A stretch of DNA of 64,000 bases from Prolixibacter denitrificans (GCF_003014495.1 NZ_PYGC01000002.1:620001-684000), one strand, 5' to 3'. Shown: positions 51,406-60,980, counted from the first letter of the stretch. Translations and numbers: made by a program. The notes: generated by a model from the letters alone, not told the origin.

Positions 51406-52542
51406 ATGTCGAAGAGAAGAATAATAATTGTCAGCGTTGGCCTGATTGTACTTTTGGGCTTTTCGTTTGTCCTGATGCAGGTTTTGGTGGGAATGAAACC
51501 TGAACCTCCGAGAAAAGCCGAGGAAGTTGTGAAAAGATTTGTGAAGGCTAAACCAGTTGCCTACCACACGGTTACTGCTTCGGTGAAAGCACCGGGACGG
51601 GTACTGGCAACAAAGGAAGTGATGTTGGTTGCTGAAGCTTCGGGGCGGATTGAACCGGGCGAAGTAGCCCTGAAGAAAGGAGCCCGTTTTCGGAAAGGGC
51701 AGAAACTATTGAATATCTATAAAGATGAGGCCGAGATGGCACTGCGTTCGCGAAAATCTCAATTCCTGAATAGCCTGGCCAATATGCTTCCGGATATTAA
51801 AATTGACTATCCTGATTTTTATGATCAATTCCAGCAATTTTTCTCATCAGTTCGCCTGGACCGCGATTTGCCGAATCTGCCTACCGTGGCTATCGGGAAT
51901 AATGAGCAGTTAAAAGTTTTCCTGGCCAGTCGGAATATTCTGAGCGATTACTATTCCATTAAGAAAGATGAGATGGCGCTGAAGCGTTACACGCTGTATG
52001 CTCCGTTTGACGGAACATTTACGCAAGTGAATTTTGAAGTGGGCGCTTTTGTGAATATGGGCACGCAACTGGCAAAAATGATTAGTACAAACAATCTGGA
52101 GGTTGAAGTGCCGGTGGAAAACCGACAGAGTGAATGGATTAAAGTGGGCTCTCCGGCCATTATTCACTCAACCAGCCGCAATAAAAACTGGCAGGGGCAC
52201 GTAGTTCGCAAAGCGGATTTTGTCGCTTCTAGTACACAGTCAAGGAGCATCTTTGTAAAGGTCGATCCGGATAATGCACGCGATGTTCTTTCGGGCGAAT
52301 ACCTGGATGTGGAATTTAAAGGACAGGAAATTCCCGATGCCATGGAGATTCAGCGAAGCGCCGTTTTCAATTCCAATATCGTTTTCACGGTAGTGGACGG
52401 GCGGTTAAAAAAGGAACCTATCAACCTGATTAAGTACAACGAGGAGACAATTGTGTTCAACGGTTTGGAACCGGGAACTGAACTCGTGGTGGAACCATTA
52501 ATTAATGCGAAGGAAAAAACCGAGGTAGAGATTATCAGGTAA
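51406..52542 (+). CDS. RND efflux periplasmic adaptor (HlyD/AcrA-type membrane fusion protein)
   Basis: 378-residue adaptor linking an inner-membrane RND pump to an outer-membrane TolC channel. It has an N-terminal membrane anchor (IIIVSVGLIVLLGFSFVLMQ) rather than a lipobox. The lipoyl/barrel-sandwich halves are visible around VLVAEASGRIEPGEVALKKG and YTLYAPFDGTFTQVNFEVGA; the intervening helical hairpin is short. The beta-barrel and membrane-proximal regions follow (EVEVPVENRQSEWIKVG, VKVDPDNARDVLSGEYLDVE). It is the first gene of the adaptor-permease-TolC operon. No regulator gene is adjacent, and substrates cannot be inferred. Confidence 0.88.
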   Translation: MSKRRIIIVSVGLIVLLGFSFVLMQVLVGMKPEPPRKAEEVVKRFVKAKPVAYHTVTASVKAPGRVLATKEVMLVAEASGRIEPGEVALKKGARFRKGQKLLNIYKDEAEMALRSRKSQFLNSLANMLPDIKIDYPDFYDQFQQFFSSVRLDRDLPNLPTVAIGNNEQLKVFLASRNILSDYYSIKKDEMALKRYTLYAPFDGTFTQVNFEVGAFVNMGTQLAKMISTNNLEVEVPVENRQSEWIKVGSPAIIHSTSRNKNWQGHVVRKADFVASSTQSRSIFVKVDPDNARDVLSGEYLDVEFKGQEIPDAMEIQRSAVFNSNIVFTVVDGRLKKEPINLIKYNEETIVFNGLEPGTELVVEPLINAKEKTEVEIIR

Positions 52543-52652
52543 ACACCAAAGCTGAACCTGTTATTCATTGAAACGAGCCAAAGCAATTATTTCACTACAG
52601 CTAACCGCTTGCGACGGCGCGTTTCATGTGAGCCTAATTAATTTGTAAGCAC

Positions 52653-55600
52653 ATGAAAAAACTTGTATCACAATTTGTCAAGTTTCCGTTTTACGCCAAC
52701 CTAATCATAGCATCACTTCTTCTGGCCGGTGGTATCAGCATCATGACCATGAAGAAGTCTTTCTTTCCCGAAGTAAAGTCCCGTTACATCTATGTCACGG
52801 TGTTTTATCCCGGAGCGTCACCGCTGGAGATGGAAGAGGGGGTGACTACCCGCATTGAGGAAGCCATTCGGGGGATTGTTGGTATTAAAGAAACCACTTC
52901 CACCTCGTCGGAGAACATGACCAGTGTTCGTATTGAAACGACAGGTGAATACGATATCGATGAAACATTGATGGAGGTGAAAAATGCCGTCGATGGTATT
53001 TCATCTTTTCCAACGGCGGCCGAACGTCCGATTGTGTATAAACAACGAACGACCAGTATGGCCCTTTTTATGTCCCTTTCGGGAGATGTCGATTTGATGA
53101 CCCTGAAAGAATACGGACAAAGGGTCGAGGAAGATTTTCTGAATTCCGGAATTGTCAGTCAGGTGTCCTTGTCCGGTTATCCATCCCCTGAAATTTCGGT
53201 AGAGGTTGACGAGGATAACCTGGTTCGCTACGGTATCACTTTCGACCAGATTATGCAGGCGATTTCGGCGAACAACCGGGATATATCAGGAGGACAAATT
53301 CGGTCAGAAGATGAGGATATTCTGATACGCTTACGGTCGCGAAGTGCCGATCCCGATAAAATTGGAAACATCATTTTGCGGGGAACGCCGGATGGAGGTT
53401 ACATCCGCATCCGCGATGTGGCAACAGTGAAAAAACAGTTTGCCGATGTTCCGCAGAAGTCGCTGAAAAAAGGAAAGCCGGTTGTTTCACTTCGGGTCAG
53501 TAAGCTGAACTCGGAAGACCTGGAAGAGATTACCCAGTATTGCGAGGACTACGCAAAAAGTTTCAATGCCCGGAATAATGGAGTGGAAATGTCAGTCGAA
53601 TTTTCGTTCCTCGATTTGTTGAGAAGTCGTTTGGACCTGTTGCTTTATAACGGAATGACCGGACTGATCATGGTTATTATTTCACTGGCACTTTTCCTTA
53701 ACTTCCGCTTGTCACTTTGGGTTGCCTGGGGAATTCCTTCATCGTTCCTGGCCATGTTTATCGTTGCCAACCAGATTGGCATCACCATGAACATGATTTC
53801 CCTTTTCGGGATGATCCTGGTGATTGGTATTCTAGTGGATGATGGAATTGTAATCGGGGAAAATATTTACCAGCACTTCGAGCGAGGGAAGTCTCCCATG
53901 CGATCGGCGGTTGATGGTACAATGGAGGTAATGCCGGCTGTTGTTACATCGGTGACAACGACCATCGTTGCTTTTATGCCGCTTCTCTTCCTAAGGAACC
54001 AGATGGAGCGAATGCGCGAAATGGCTATCGTTGTTATTCTGAGTCTTTTATTCTCGTTGCTGGAAGCTTTCTTCGTACTTCCTGCGCACCTTTCCAATCC
54101 GCGGGTCCTTAATCCGCGAGCGATAACCAACGAGAGTCGAGGCTTGAAAAAGTACCTGGAGAATGCTATTCGCTGGCTTCGTGATCGGGTTTATCAACGA
54201 GCTCTGAAATGGATTCTGCATTACCGGTACCTGATGTTGGGCGTGCCTGTTGCACTGTTCCTGATTACCATCGGATTATTGGGCTCAGGAAAAATCCGGA
54301 CCACGATATTCCCGGCAATGGAGTTTGACAGTTTCGAGATAAACATTGCGTTTACACCAGGTTCGGGCGAAAAACAGACGATGGCTTATCTGAAGAAATT
54401 TGAAAAAGCCGTCTGGGAAGTAAACGATGACATGCTGAAAGAGTATCCCCACGCTTTTGATGATGTCAAACCGACCTTGTGGAGCAAACTCACCGGAAAT
54501 AAAATTGATACAGCTCACACTTTCATCGATCATACCTTCGTCAATCTGGGCTCGGCCTTCGATGGACTGGAGAGTGGGGCTCATGCCGGACAGGTTTCGG
54601 TATTCCCGCGAAACCTGGAGGGTACAGGAATCAGTTCATACGAAATAATCAACCGTGTCCGGGAAAAAATCGGACAAGTTCCGGAGGCAGAGAAAATGAC
54701 GGTCGCCGGAAGGGTAATGTTCGGGAAACCGGTTTCTTTATCCTTATTGGGAAGGAATATTGACGAATTGGAACAGGCCCGCGATTTCATGTTCCAAAAG
54801 CTGGGCGACATGCCGCAGCTCAAGGATATTGTCGATAACAATGCCATGGGTAAGCAGGAAATCAGGTTGAAACTGAAGCCGAAAGCCTATTTGTTAGGAC
54901 TCAACGAAATGACCATTGCTAACCAGGTTCGCCAGGGATTTTACGGCGGTCAGGCACAGCGTCTGCAGGAAGGTCGCGACGAATTGCGTATTTGGGTGCG
55001 TTTCCCCAGGAAAGACCGCGAGAAAATTGGTCAGTTGGAGAACATGAAGATCATGACGCCACAGGGCGAATATCCGTTGAATGAGCTGGCAACTTATAAA
55101 ATGGAGCGTGGACCGGTTGCCATCAAGCGGTATAATGGCATGCGCGAAATTCGGGTGGAAGCAGATGTGGTAGACCGGAACGCATCGGTAACAGACATCC
55201 TCAATCAGGTGGAGAACGAGATTTTGCCGGAATTGCATGCCAAATTCCCGGGTGTTAGAATGGTGGCGCAAGGACAGCAACGAGAAGGGCGCGAAGCCAT
55301 GCAGGTTATCTTCCTTTACTACGGTATTGCTTTCTTCATCATTGTCATGATCCTGATGATTCACTTTAAGTCTTTCGAACAGCCACTTCTGGTATTAGCG
55401 ATGATTCCGATGTCGTTGCTCGGTGCAGTTTGGGGACACGGAATCGTCGGAAAACCGGTATCCATGTTATCGATGTGGGGAATGGTGGCCCTGTCGGGGG
55501 TAATCATCAACGATGCTGTCGTCTTCCTGTCGCGGTACAACGATTTGTTGTTACAAAAACTTCCCGTGAAGGAAGCCATCATCGAGGCTGGTAAATCGAG

Positions 55601-55931
55601 GTTACGCCCGATTTTGCTGACGACCATTACGACTACCGTAGGATTATATCCGTTGATTCTGGAAAAGAGTTTCCAGGCACAGTTCCTGATTCCTATGGCG
55701 ATTTCGCTGGCGTATGGTGTAGCTATCGGAACATTCTTTATTCTGATTTTCTTCCCGGCTTTGATTCTTATCCTGAATGACCTGCGCGTAGCACGGTATC
55801 ATTTGTGGAATGGAGTGAAACCGGAGCGGGAAGAAGTGGAAATTGCGCTTATTCACAGTCAGCGACGTATTGACGGAGAAGATGAAGCACCGGATGTGAA
55901 TAAAGTGGTCGGTGACCTCGAATTGGAGTAA
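52653..55931 (+). CDS. RND family efflux permease (AcrB/HAE1-like)
   Basis: 1092-residue proton-driven pump with the duplicated layout: TM1 (about 12-30), a first porter region (35-330), TM2-6 (330-490), a second porter region and TM8-12 at the C-terminus (870-1040). TM4 carries VDDGIVIGEN with Asp396/Asp397, equivalents of the AcrB proton-relay aspartates. The start FFPEVKSRYIYVTVFYPGAS is typical of the Bacteroidota hydrophobe/amphiphile group rather than of heavy-metal pumps. A cytoplasmic acidic tail of about 40 residues follows the last helix. It lies 110 bases after the adaptor and 25 before the TolC gene. Confidence 0.93.
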   Translation: MKKLVSQFVKFPFYANLIIASLLLAGGISIMTMKKSFFPEVKSRYIYVTVFYPGASPLEMEEGVTTRIEEAIRGIVGIKETTSTSSENMTSVRIETTGEYDIDETLMEVKNAVDGISSFPTAAERPIVYKQRTTSMALFMSLSGDVDLMTLKEYGQRVEEDFLNSGIVSQVSLSGYPSPEISVEVDEDNLVRYGITFDQIMQAISANNRDISGGQIRSEDEDILIRLRSRSADPDKIGNIILRGTPDGGYIRIRDVATVKKQFADVPQKSLKKGKPVVSLRVSKLNSEDLEEITQYCEDYAKSFNARNNGVEMSVEFSFLDLLRSRLDLLLYNGMTGLIMVIISLALFLNFRLSLWVAWGIPSSFLAMFIVANQIGITMNMISLFGMILVIGILVDDGIVIGENIYQHFERGKSPMRSAVDGTMEVMPAVVTSVTTTIVAFMPLLFLRNQMERMREMAIVVILSLLFSLLEAFFVLPAHLSNPRVLNPRAITNESRGLKKYLENAIRWLRDRVYQRALKWILHYRYLMLGVPVALFLITIGLLGSGKIRTTIFPAMEFDSFEINIAFTPGSGEKQTMAYLKKFEKAVWEVNDDMLKEYPHAFDDVKPTLWSKLTGNKIDTAHTFIDHTFVNLGSAFDGLESGAHAGQVSVFPRNLEGTGISSYEIINRVREKIGQVPEAEKMTVAGRVMFGKPVSLSLLGRNIDELEQARDFMFQKLGDMPQLKDIVDNNAMGKQEIRLKLKPKAYLLGLNEMTIANQVRQGFYGGQAQRLQEGRDELRIWVRFPRKDREKIGQLENMKIMTPQGEYPLNELATYKMERGPVAIKRYNGMREIRVEADVVDRNASVTDILNQVENEILPELHAKFPGVRMVAQGQQREGREAMQVIFLYYGIAFFIIVMILMIHFKSFEQPLLVLAMIPMSLLGAVWGHGIVGKPVSMLSMWGMVALSGVIINDAVVFLSRYNDLLLQKLPVKEAIIEAGKSRLRPILLTTITTTVGLYPLILEKSFQAQFLIPMAISLAYGVAIGTFFILIFFPALILILNDLRVARYHLWNGVKPEREEVEIALIHSQRRIDGEDEAPDVNKVVGDLELE

Positions 55932-55956
55932 TCATTAATTAGTTTGACGTTTCATC

Positions 55957-57291
55957 ATGAAAATGAACATACATAAATACACAGTTGGTTTACTTTTCCT
56001 GCTTTTGATTTCGCAGATATTGCCGGCACAGGCGCAAGATTCGTTGAGCCTGACCAGCGCGATTCAGGTTGCCCTGGAAAAGAACTACGATATCCGCCTG
56101 ATTAAAGGTGACCAGCAAATTGCCGCGTTGCGTAATCGCTGGGGAACTGCGGGACGGTACCCAACGATTAGCTTCAGTGCCAATTCCCTCAATCAGCGGA
56201 ATAATAATGAGCAGGACGATTATACGCAGAATACGCTTAGTGGCGGCGTTGCGCTAAATTGGGTCTTGTTTAACGGATTTACGGTTAATATTTCGAAAGC
56301 CCGGTTGGGGGATTTAGAACAACTGTCAGCCGGGAATACAGCAGTGGTGGTTGAAGGGACCATTCAGTCGATTATTTTGGGTTACTACAGAGTACTGTTG
56401 GCCCGGAAACAGTTGGATGTACTGAAAAGCGTTATGAAGCTTTCGGAAGACCGGTATAATTACGAGAAAACAAAACAGGAAATCGGCAGTTCGGTGACCT
56501 TCGACGTGTTGCAGGCGCAAAACGCTTACCTGGTCGACAAAGCCAATTACATGAGCCAGGAGGTGGCCTATCGCAGTGCTTTGCGTGATTTGAATTACCT
56601 GATGGGCGTGGAAGCACAGAAACACTGGAAGCTGACAGACAAATTTGAACCGGAAACGAAGGCTTATCAACTGGGCGATCTGGAAGAAAAGATGTTGAGC
56701 GATAACAATACCCTGAAAAATCAATTCCTGAACCAGTCATTGCTGGAACGCGAAGTGGCACTTGCCAAAGCAGGGTATTTTCCGAGGTTGTCGCTTAGCA
56801 GCGGAATCGACGGAAACCACAACCGGAGGAATTACGATGCGCAGGGCGAAAGCACATCCAATTCGTGGAGTTACTATGGTAACCTGACCCTGAGCTATAA
56901 CCTGTATAATGGCGGAGTGCGTCACCGGGCATTGCAGATTGCCAAAATCAACCAGGATTTGGGACAGATTGATGTCGAATCGCTGAAACACAGTTTGGTT
57001 AACCAGCTGCTTAATTTGTACGAATATTACAATGTTCGCAACGAGTTGATGACGGTAGCGAACGAAGCACTCGACGCGGCTAAACTGAATATGCAGATTG
57101 CCGGCGAAAAGTTTCGGAACGGTGCCATCAATTCGTTTAACTATCGTGATGTGCAGCTTATATATGCCAATGCAGCACTGAGTCAGTTACAGGCCGTTTA
57201 CAATCTGATTGAGTCGGATGTTTCACTGATGAGAATTACCGGTGGAATTATTTCGGAATACGGCGAAACAGAGGGGGCGCAGTCTAACTAA
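55957..57291 (+). CDS. TolC family outer-membrane efflux protein
   Basis: 444-residue outer-membrane factor. The signal peptide ends near PAQAQ. The mature chain has the internal duplication of TolC: two halves, each starting with a helix pair and a strand segment (SLTSAIQVALEKNYDIRLIK at about 31 and LSLSSGIDGNHNRRN at about 275), with long coiled helices between. It completes the tripartite pump encoded upstream. A methionine two codons in is an alternative start. A very stable terminator lies 12 bases beyond its stop. Confidence 0.92.
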   Translation: MKMNIHKYTVGLLFLLLISQILPAQAQDSLSLTSAIQVALEKNYDIRLIKGDQQIAALRNRWGTAGRYPTISFSANSLNQRNNNEQDDYTQNTLSGGVALNWVLFNGFTVNISKARLGDLEQLSAGNTAVVVEGTIQSIILGYYRVLLARKQLDVLKSVMKLSEDRYNYEKTKQEIGSSVTFDVLQAQNAYLVDKANYMSQEVAYRSALRDLNYLMGVEAQKHWKLTDKFEPETKAYQLGDLEEKMLSDNNTLKNQFLNQSLLEREVALAKAGYFPRLSLSSGIDGNHNRRNYDAQGESTSNSWSYYGNLTLSYNLYNGGVRHRALQIAKINQDLGQIDVESLKHSLVNQLLNLYEYYNVRNELMTVANEALDAAKLNMQIAGEKFRNGAINSFNYRDVQLIYANAALSQLQAVYNLIESDVSLMRITGGIISEYGETEGAQSN

Positions 57292-57302
57292 AAGGCTGTT
57301 GG

Positions 57303-57350
57303 CTTAAAAGAACAAACCCGGCTGACAACAGCCGGGTTTGTTCTTTTAAG
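57303..57350. terminator. Very long bidirectional terminator
   Basis: Perfect 22-bp stem from CTTAAAAGAACAAACC to its complement with an ACAA tetraloop; the arms supply A and T runs for both strands. It ends the efflux operon, and its 3' arm overlaps the stop codon of the minus-strand LOTUS gene (57346-57348). Confidence 0.9.
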
Positions 57351-57573
57351 TCTGATTTATCAGCCGGGCGTAAACCACAGGCGGTTGCCGGCTTTCATCA
57401 ATACGGGTCTCAACTAATTCGGGGAACCGGGAGATGAATTTGGATAATTTGCCGTATTTAACTCCATTCTCTCTCAGTACGCCTCCGATTTCTGCCAAGT
57501 TTGCCCATCCATCTTCATTGGTACAGGCAGTTATGGCTTCCGTTAAAGCTTTTTCATTTTCAACGTTTTCCAT
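57346..57573 (-). CDS. Stand-alone LOTUS/OST-HTH domain protein
   Basis: 75-residue protein consisting of almost nothing but one winged-helix-like domain. The stretch DGWANLAEIGGVLRENG, followed by YGKLSKFISRFPELVETRID, closely follows bacterial OST-HTH/LOTUS domains, which normally sit behind an NYN nuclease domain and bind RNA, with a reported preference for G-rich or quadruplex RNA. Here no nuclease domain is attached. The downstream-encoded response-regulator operon runs on the same strand further left, but it starts elsewhere, so this gene is probably its own unit. The stop codon lies inside the terminator stem. Confidence 0.7.
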   Translation of the reverse strand: MENVENEKALTEAITACTNEDGWANLAEIGGVLRENGVKYGKLSKFISRFPELVETRIDESRQPPVVYARLINQT

Positions 57574-57685
57574 GTTTTATGATATTAAATCCGACTAATT
57601 ACACGTGACGTGACGAATGATTAATAATGATAGAATAGCATAAAACGCTGTGATAAAGTTAATGTATTTTCAGTAAAAGAAATAC

Positions 57686-58375
57686 CTATTCGTCCGTAAT
57701 AATGAACCCACTTCCGTGAATATTTTTGATTTCGATGGACGGATCGTCTTTCAGGTATTTCCTTAATTTCGTGACAAATACATCCATGCTGCGGGTGGTA
57801 AAGTAACCATCTTCTCCCCAAATCCTTTTCAATGCCACTTCTCTTGGAAGAAGTTGGTTTTTATGTTCGCAAAGTAGATGGAGCAGCGCCGATTCTTTGG
57901 GCGATAACTGGCGAATATCTCCGTTGAGGTCGATGGTTCGCAGATGTGGATCGAAAACGTACTGGCCAATCGATAGTGCCTGATCGGGGTCGGTGGTTCG
58001 TTCATTTCCCCTTTTCAGGATGGCTTCTATTTTACAGAGCAGCACTTCCGTATCGAATGGTTTGGTGATGTAATCGTCGGCCCCGATTTTGTATCCGTTG
58101 AGGATGTCCTCTTTGAGTGCCTTGGCGGTTAGATAAATCATCGGCACTGTCGGAGAAAGGGTGCGAATTTCCCGGCCAATGGAAAAACCATCCACGTTGG
58201 GTAGCATTACATCGAGGATGCACAATTGATAATCGCCGCTGTGAAATTTTTCGACGGCGTACTTGCCATCATCCACCCAGGTCACATCGTAGTTGTTGAT
58301 TTCCAGGTAGGATTTCAGAACGGCTCCGAAACTCAGATCGTCTTCAACGAAAAATATGTGTTTCTTCTCATCCAT
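57686..58375 (-). CDS. OmpR-family response regulator
   Basis: 229-residue two-component regulator. Receiver domain (1-120): acidic pocket Glu11-Asp12-Asp13, phospho-acceptor Asp55 (CILDVMLP), Thr in YLTAKA and the switch Lys in ITKPFD. A C-terminal winged helix (about 130-229, LSPKESALLHLLCEHKNQLL, GYFTTRSMDVFVTKLRKYLK) makes it OmpR/PhoB type. The ATG at 58375 is used, because the receiver fold begins there, although the frame is open 30 codons upstream inside the kinase gene. It overlaps the kinase stop by eight bases, so the pair is co-translated. Targets probably include the divergent proline-rich protein gene, which is inference. Confidence 0.94.
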   Translation of the reverse strand: MDEKKHIFFVEDDLSFGAVLKSYLEINNYDVTWVDDGKYAVEKFHSGDYQLCILDVMLPNVDGFSIGREIRTLSPTVPMIYLTAKALKEDILNGYKIGADDYITKPFDTEVLLCKIEAILKRGNERTTDPDQALSIGQYVFDPHLRTIDLNGDIRQLSPKESALLHLLCEHKNQLLPREVALKRIWGEDGYFTTRSMDVFVTKLRKYLKDDPSIEIKNIHGSGFIITDE

Positions 58376-59996
58376 TTTCCAGCGTATAAGGAATGAAAAT
58401 GACGAAGCGGCTGCCTTTGCCGGCTTCACTGTGAACTGTAATGGTTCCCTTGTTGGCATCGACAACAGCTTTTACGTAGCTGAGCCCCAGTCCAAAACCT
58501 TTGGTGTTGTGAATATTCCCGGTAGGTTGCCGGTAAAAGCGCTCGAATATTTTTGCCTGAACAGCGCGGTTCATTCCAATACCGTGATCTTCTACCGTTA
58601 TGGAAATCCCTTTGCTGACCGAGGAGGTTCGTAAAACGATCTCCGGTTTATCGGATGAGTATTTAACGGCATTATCCAGCAGGTTGTATATCACATTGGT
58701 GAAATGCGTTGCGTCCGTCACCACCACCGGATTGGAAGCTTTCAGGTAGGTGTCAATCTGTCCCTTGCGTTTTTCAATTTGCAGGGAAATACTCTGGATC
58801 GCTTTTTCAATCAGTTCGTGTGCGTTGACTGCTTCGAAGTGATAATCGCCGTTATTGCGATCCATGCGGGCAATCTGGAGGATTTTCTCGACTTGCGAGT
58901 TCATCCGGCGGTTTTCTTTCTTGATCATCCCGGCGAAATAACGCAGCTTCTCTTCGTCCGAAATCACTTTTTCATTCACGATGGAATCAGCTGCAACCCC
59001 GATGGTGGCTATAGGTGTTTTAAATTCGTGTGTCATGTTATTGATGAAGTCCGATTTCATTTCAGAAATTTTCTTCTGCCTTAGAATGAAAAGGATGCTC
59101 AAGGTAAAAGTCAGCAAGATGACGATGGTGAAAAGAAGCGAAAGCCCCAGCAGCCAAAACATGTTGCGGCCCACAAATGAATCCTTGTCAGGAAAGAATA
59201 CAGTTAGTTTCAGGTTTTGCCTGAATACATCGTAGGGGAATAATCCCGTCTGATAGGTTTGCGCATTTTCCGGGATGACATTTTCAGGCAAATCGCCGCC
59301 AATCACGCTGTCATTGGCCAAGACTGTGAAATGGAAATCGATGGGAATATCCTTTCGTTCGAATTCTTCTTTCAGTACATGATGGATTTGTTTCATGTCC
59401 AGATCGCGGCCTGCATGCCAATCTTTGATTTCAACCACCATCTGTTTGGCCAGATCTTTTAATTGCTTAGCCTTGTCTTCAATTCGTTTTTCAAACTCCG
59501 GACGAAGTATCATCGAGTCTTTCACAATAATTCTGGCCAGGTTGCTGTCCTGTATACTTTTCTCAATTTTTTTTTGCGTGATAAACTGTATCAGGCTGTC
59601 GTTTACATGGGTTTTATGTAAGGTTATAATCGAATCCCGTTTCGACGTAAACACCTGAATTTCATTCTCAATTTTGTTCATCTTCGGTTCGATCTTTATT
59701 CGATAGCTGGTGGTTCCCCGCGCATGTATTTTATGCTTCGGAAGTGGAGGAGGTGGAGGTGGGGGATCGGGAGTCCATTGGAGCGAATCGTTGAAAAAGT
59801 ATTGGTTGACTATCGGATAATCCTGCATGGTTTGCAACCGCTTCGAAGCGCTGGTTAAAGCTTCATTCACCGAACGGTCGAAAAGCTCATTGCGGACCTT
59901 GGCCGCACTGTGAAACCAATAATACTGTACGGCAACAATTCCTAGCAGGGAGATTCCCATTAATACAACCAAACCGATAAATCGCTTCTTGTTCAT
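58368..59996 (-). CDS. Sensor histidine kinase with proline-rich periplasmic region
   Basis: 542-residue membrane kinase. TM1 is about 7-27 and TM2 about 280-305, enclosing a 250-residue periplasmic sensor that starts with a run of seven prolines (78-84) and continues in charged helices. The cytoplasmic part has the HisKA phospho-acceptor His323 (NNMTHEFKTPIA), then the N box (NVIYNLLDNAVKYS), G1 (VEDHGIGM), the F box and the G2 segment GFGLGLSYVKAVVDA. No HAMP or PAS domain is visible. It is encoded directly before its response regulator. The ligand is unknown; envelope stress is a reasonable guess from the divergent exported partner. Confidence 0.94.
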   Translation of the reverse strand: MNKKRFIGLVVLMGISLLGIVAVQYYWFHSAAKVRNELFDRSVNEALTSASKRLQTMQDYPIVNQYFFNDSLQWTPDPPPPPPPLPKHKIHARGTTSYRIKIEPKMNKIENEIQVFTSKRDSIITLHKTHVNDSLIQFITQKKIEKSIQDSNLARIIVKDSMILRPEFEKRIEDKAKQLKDLAKQMVVEIKDWHAGRDLDMKQIHHVLKEEFERKDIPIDFHFTVLANDSVIGGDLPENVIPENAQTYQTGLFPYDVFRQNLKLTVFFPDKDSFVGRNMFWLLGLSLLFTIVILLTFTLSILFILRQKKISEMKSDFINNMTHEFKTPIATIGVAADSIVNEKVISDEEKLRYFAGMIKKENRRMNSQVEKILQIARMDRNNGDYHFEAVNAHELIEKAIQSISLQIEKRKGQIDTYLKASNPVVVTDATHFTNVIYNLLDNAVKYSSDKPEIVLRTSSVSKGISITVEDHGIGMNRAVQAKIFERFYRQPTGNIHNTKGFGLGLSYVKAVVDANKGTITVHSEAGKGSRFVIFIPYTLENG

Positions 59997-60094
59997 AACG
60001 TAAAGATAGTCAATATCTGCAGCCGAAATTTGGCTTTAACTTTTCCTTAACTGTTTTTCACAAGGCATTAACCGGCTATTCGTCAGTCTGTTCG

Positions 60095-60102
60095 TAATTT
60101 TG
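60095..60102 (+). promoter_or_regulatory. Possible -7 element for the proline-rich exported protein
   Basis: TAATTTTG matches TAnnTTTG, 48 bases before the ATG at 60150, in the 153-base region divergent to the histidine kinase. No clear -33 element. Confidence 0.35.
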
Positions 60103-60149
60103 ATTGTGAAAGATGTATCAACAAGTGCCATTCACTAATAACCATAGAT

Positions 60150-60890
60150 ATGAAAAGGAAATTGATGTTTTTACCAACCGGAGCAGCCGTGATTTTGATT
60201 CTTTCTGCTTTTACTTTTAGTGCGTCTGCTCCAATGCCGGAGGAGGCGTTTCAACCGCAGAAGAAAGAAGTTACCCGCCATGTAACGATTAAGGTGGACG
60301 AAAACGGAAAAACAGCTAAGCTGGACACGGTTTTCACCGGAATGACGGATGAAGAAATCCAACAGGAGGTCGACAAATTCATGCAGGAGCATGATGTGGC
60401 GAAAAAGGAATTCAATGTGCAGATGAAATTTTTTGCCGATTCGATGAAATCGATGATGAAACCCCGAATCGATTCGCTGAGAAAGGAAATAATCATCATG
60501 CAGAAAAGTATGCCGAAGTCTCACATTCGGGTATTCCATGACAAGGCATTGAGAGATTCCTTGCTTCAATACCGGGTCGAAGTTGTTGAAGGAGATTCGA
60601 TGAAGGTGTTTGTGCATAAAGGAAAAAATGACAGCGATGTCATCGTTTGGAATGGGGAAATTAACATTCCACCGGTTCCACCGATGCCCAAACTCCCGCC
60701 TATGCCACCGAAAGTGATGATGCATGGTTTTCATTTCGACCGTTATTCTTTCGATTCAGGCGATAAGAATGTTATTTCTTACCAGCGGAAGAAGCTGAGT
60801 AACGGACGGGAGAAGATTACTATTATCCGCAAAGTTCCAAAGGATGAGAAGGTGCAGGAGTTTGAATTTCAATCGAAAGAAACGAAGTAA
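60150..60890 (+). CDS. Exported proline-rich protein of unknown function, divergent from the two-component system
   Basis: 246 residues, not matched to a named family. An N-terminal signal peptide (hydrophobic AAVILILSAFTF, cleavage near SASA at about 25-28) is followed by a beta-hairpin-like segment VTRHVTIKVDENGKTAKLD. A long amphipathic helix rich in Met, Lys and Asp comes next (about 66-120), then a proline-rich stretch at 173-188 (IPPVPPMPKLPPMPPK) and a charged C-terminus. It is likely periplasmic. The neighbouring kinase sensor also carries a polyproline run, so the two may interact or share a binding partner. Its position suggests control by, or feedback on, that system. Confidence 0.75.
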   Translation: MKRKLMFLPTGAAVILILSAFTFSASAPMPEEAFQPQKKEVTRHVTIKVDENGKTAKLDTVFTGMTDEEIQQEVDKFMQEHDVAKKEFNVQMKFFADSMKSMMKPRIDSLRKEIIIMQKSMPKSHIRVFHDKALRDSLLQYRVEVVEGDSMKVFVHKGKNDSDVIVWNGEINIPPVPPMPKLPPMPPKVMMHGFHFDRYSFDSGDKNVISYQRKKLSNGREKITIIRKVPKDEKVQEFEFQSKETK

Positions 60891-60919
60891 CAGTAATAGC
60901 TAAATTGCCTAAAATGAAA

Positions 60920-60948
60920 AAAGGGGTAACCAATAAGGTCGCCCCTTT
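60920..60948. terminator. Bidirectional terminator after the proline-rich protein gene
   Basis: Stem AAAGGGG/CCCCTTT extended by an imperfect inner stem (ACC/GGT), with a T-rich flank on the plus strand and TTTTTTCATTTT on the minus strand. It separates convergent genes. Confidence 0.75.
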
Positions 60949-60980
60949 CTTTTCATAACCTATAAATCAATCAATGCAGA

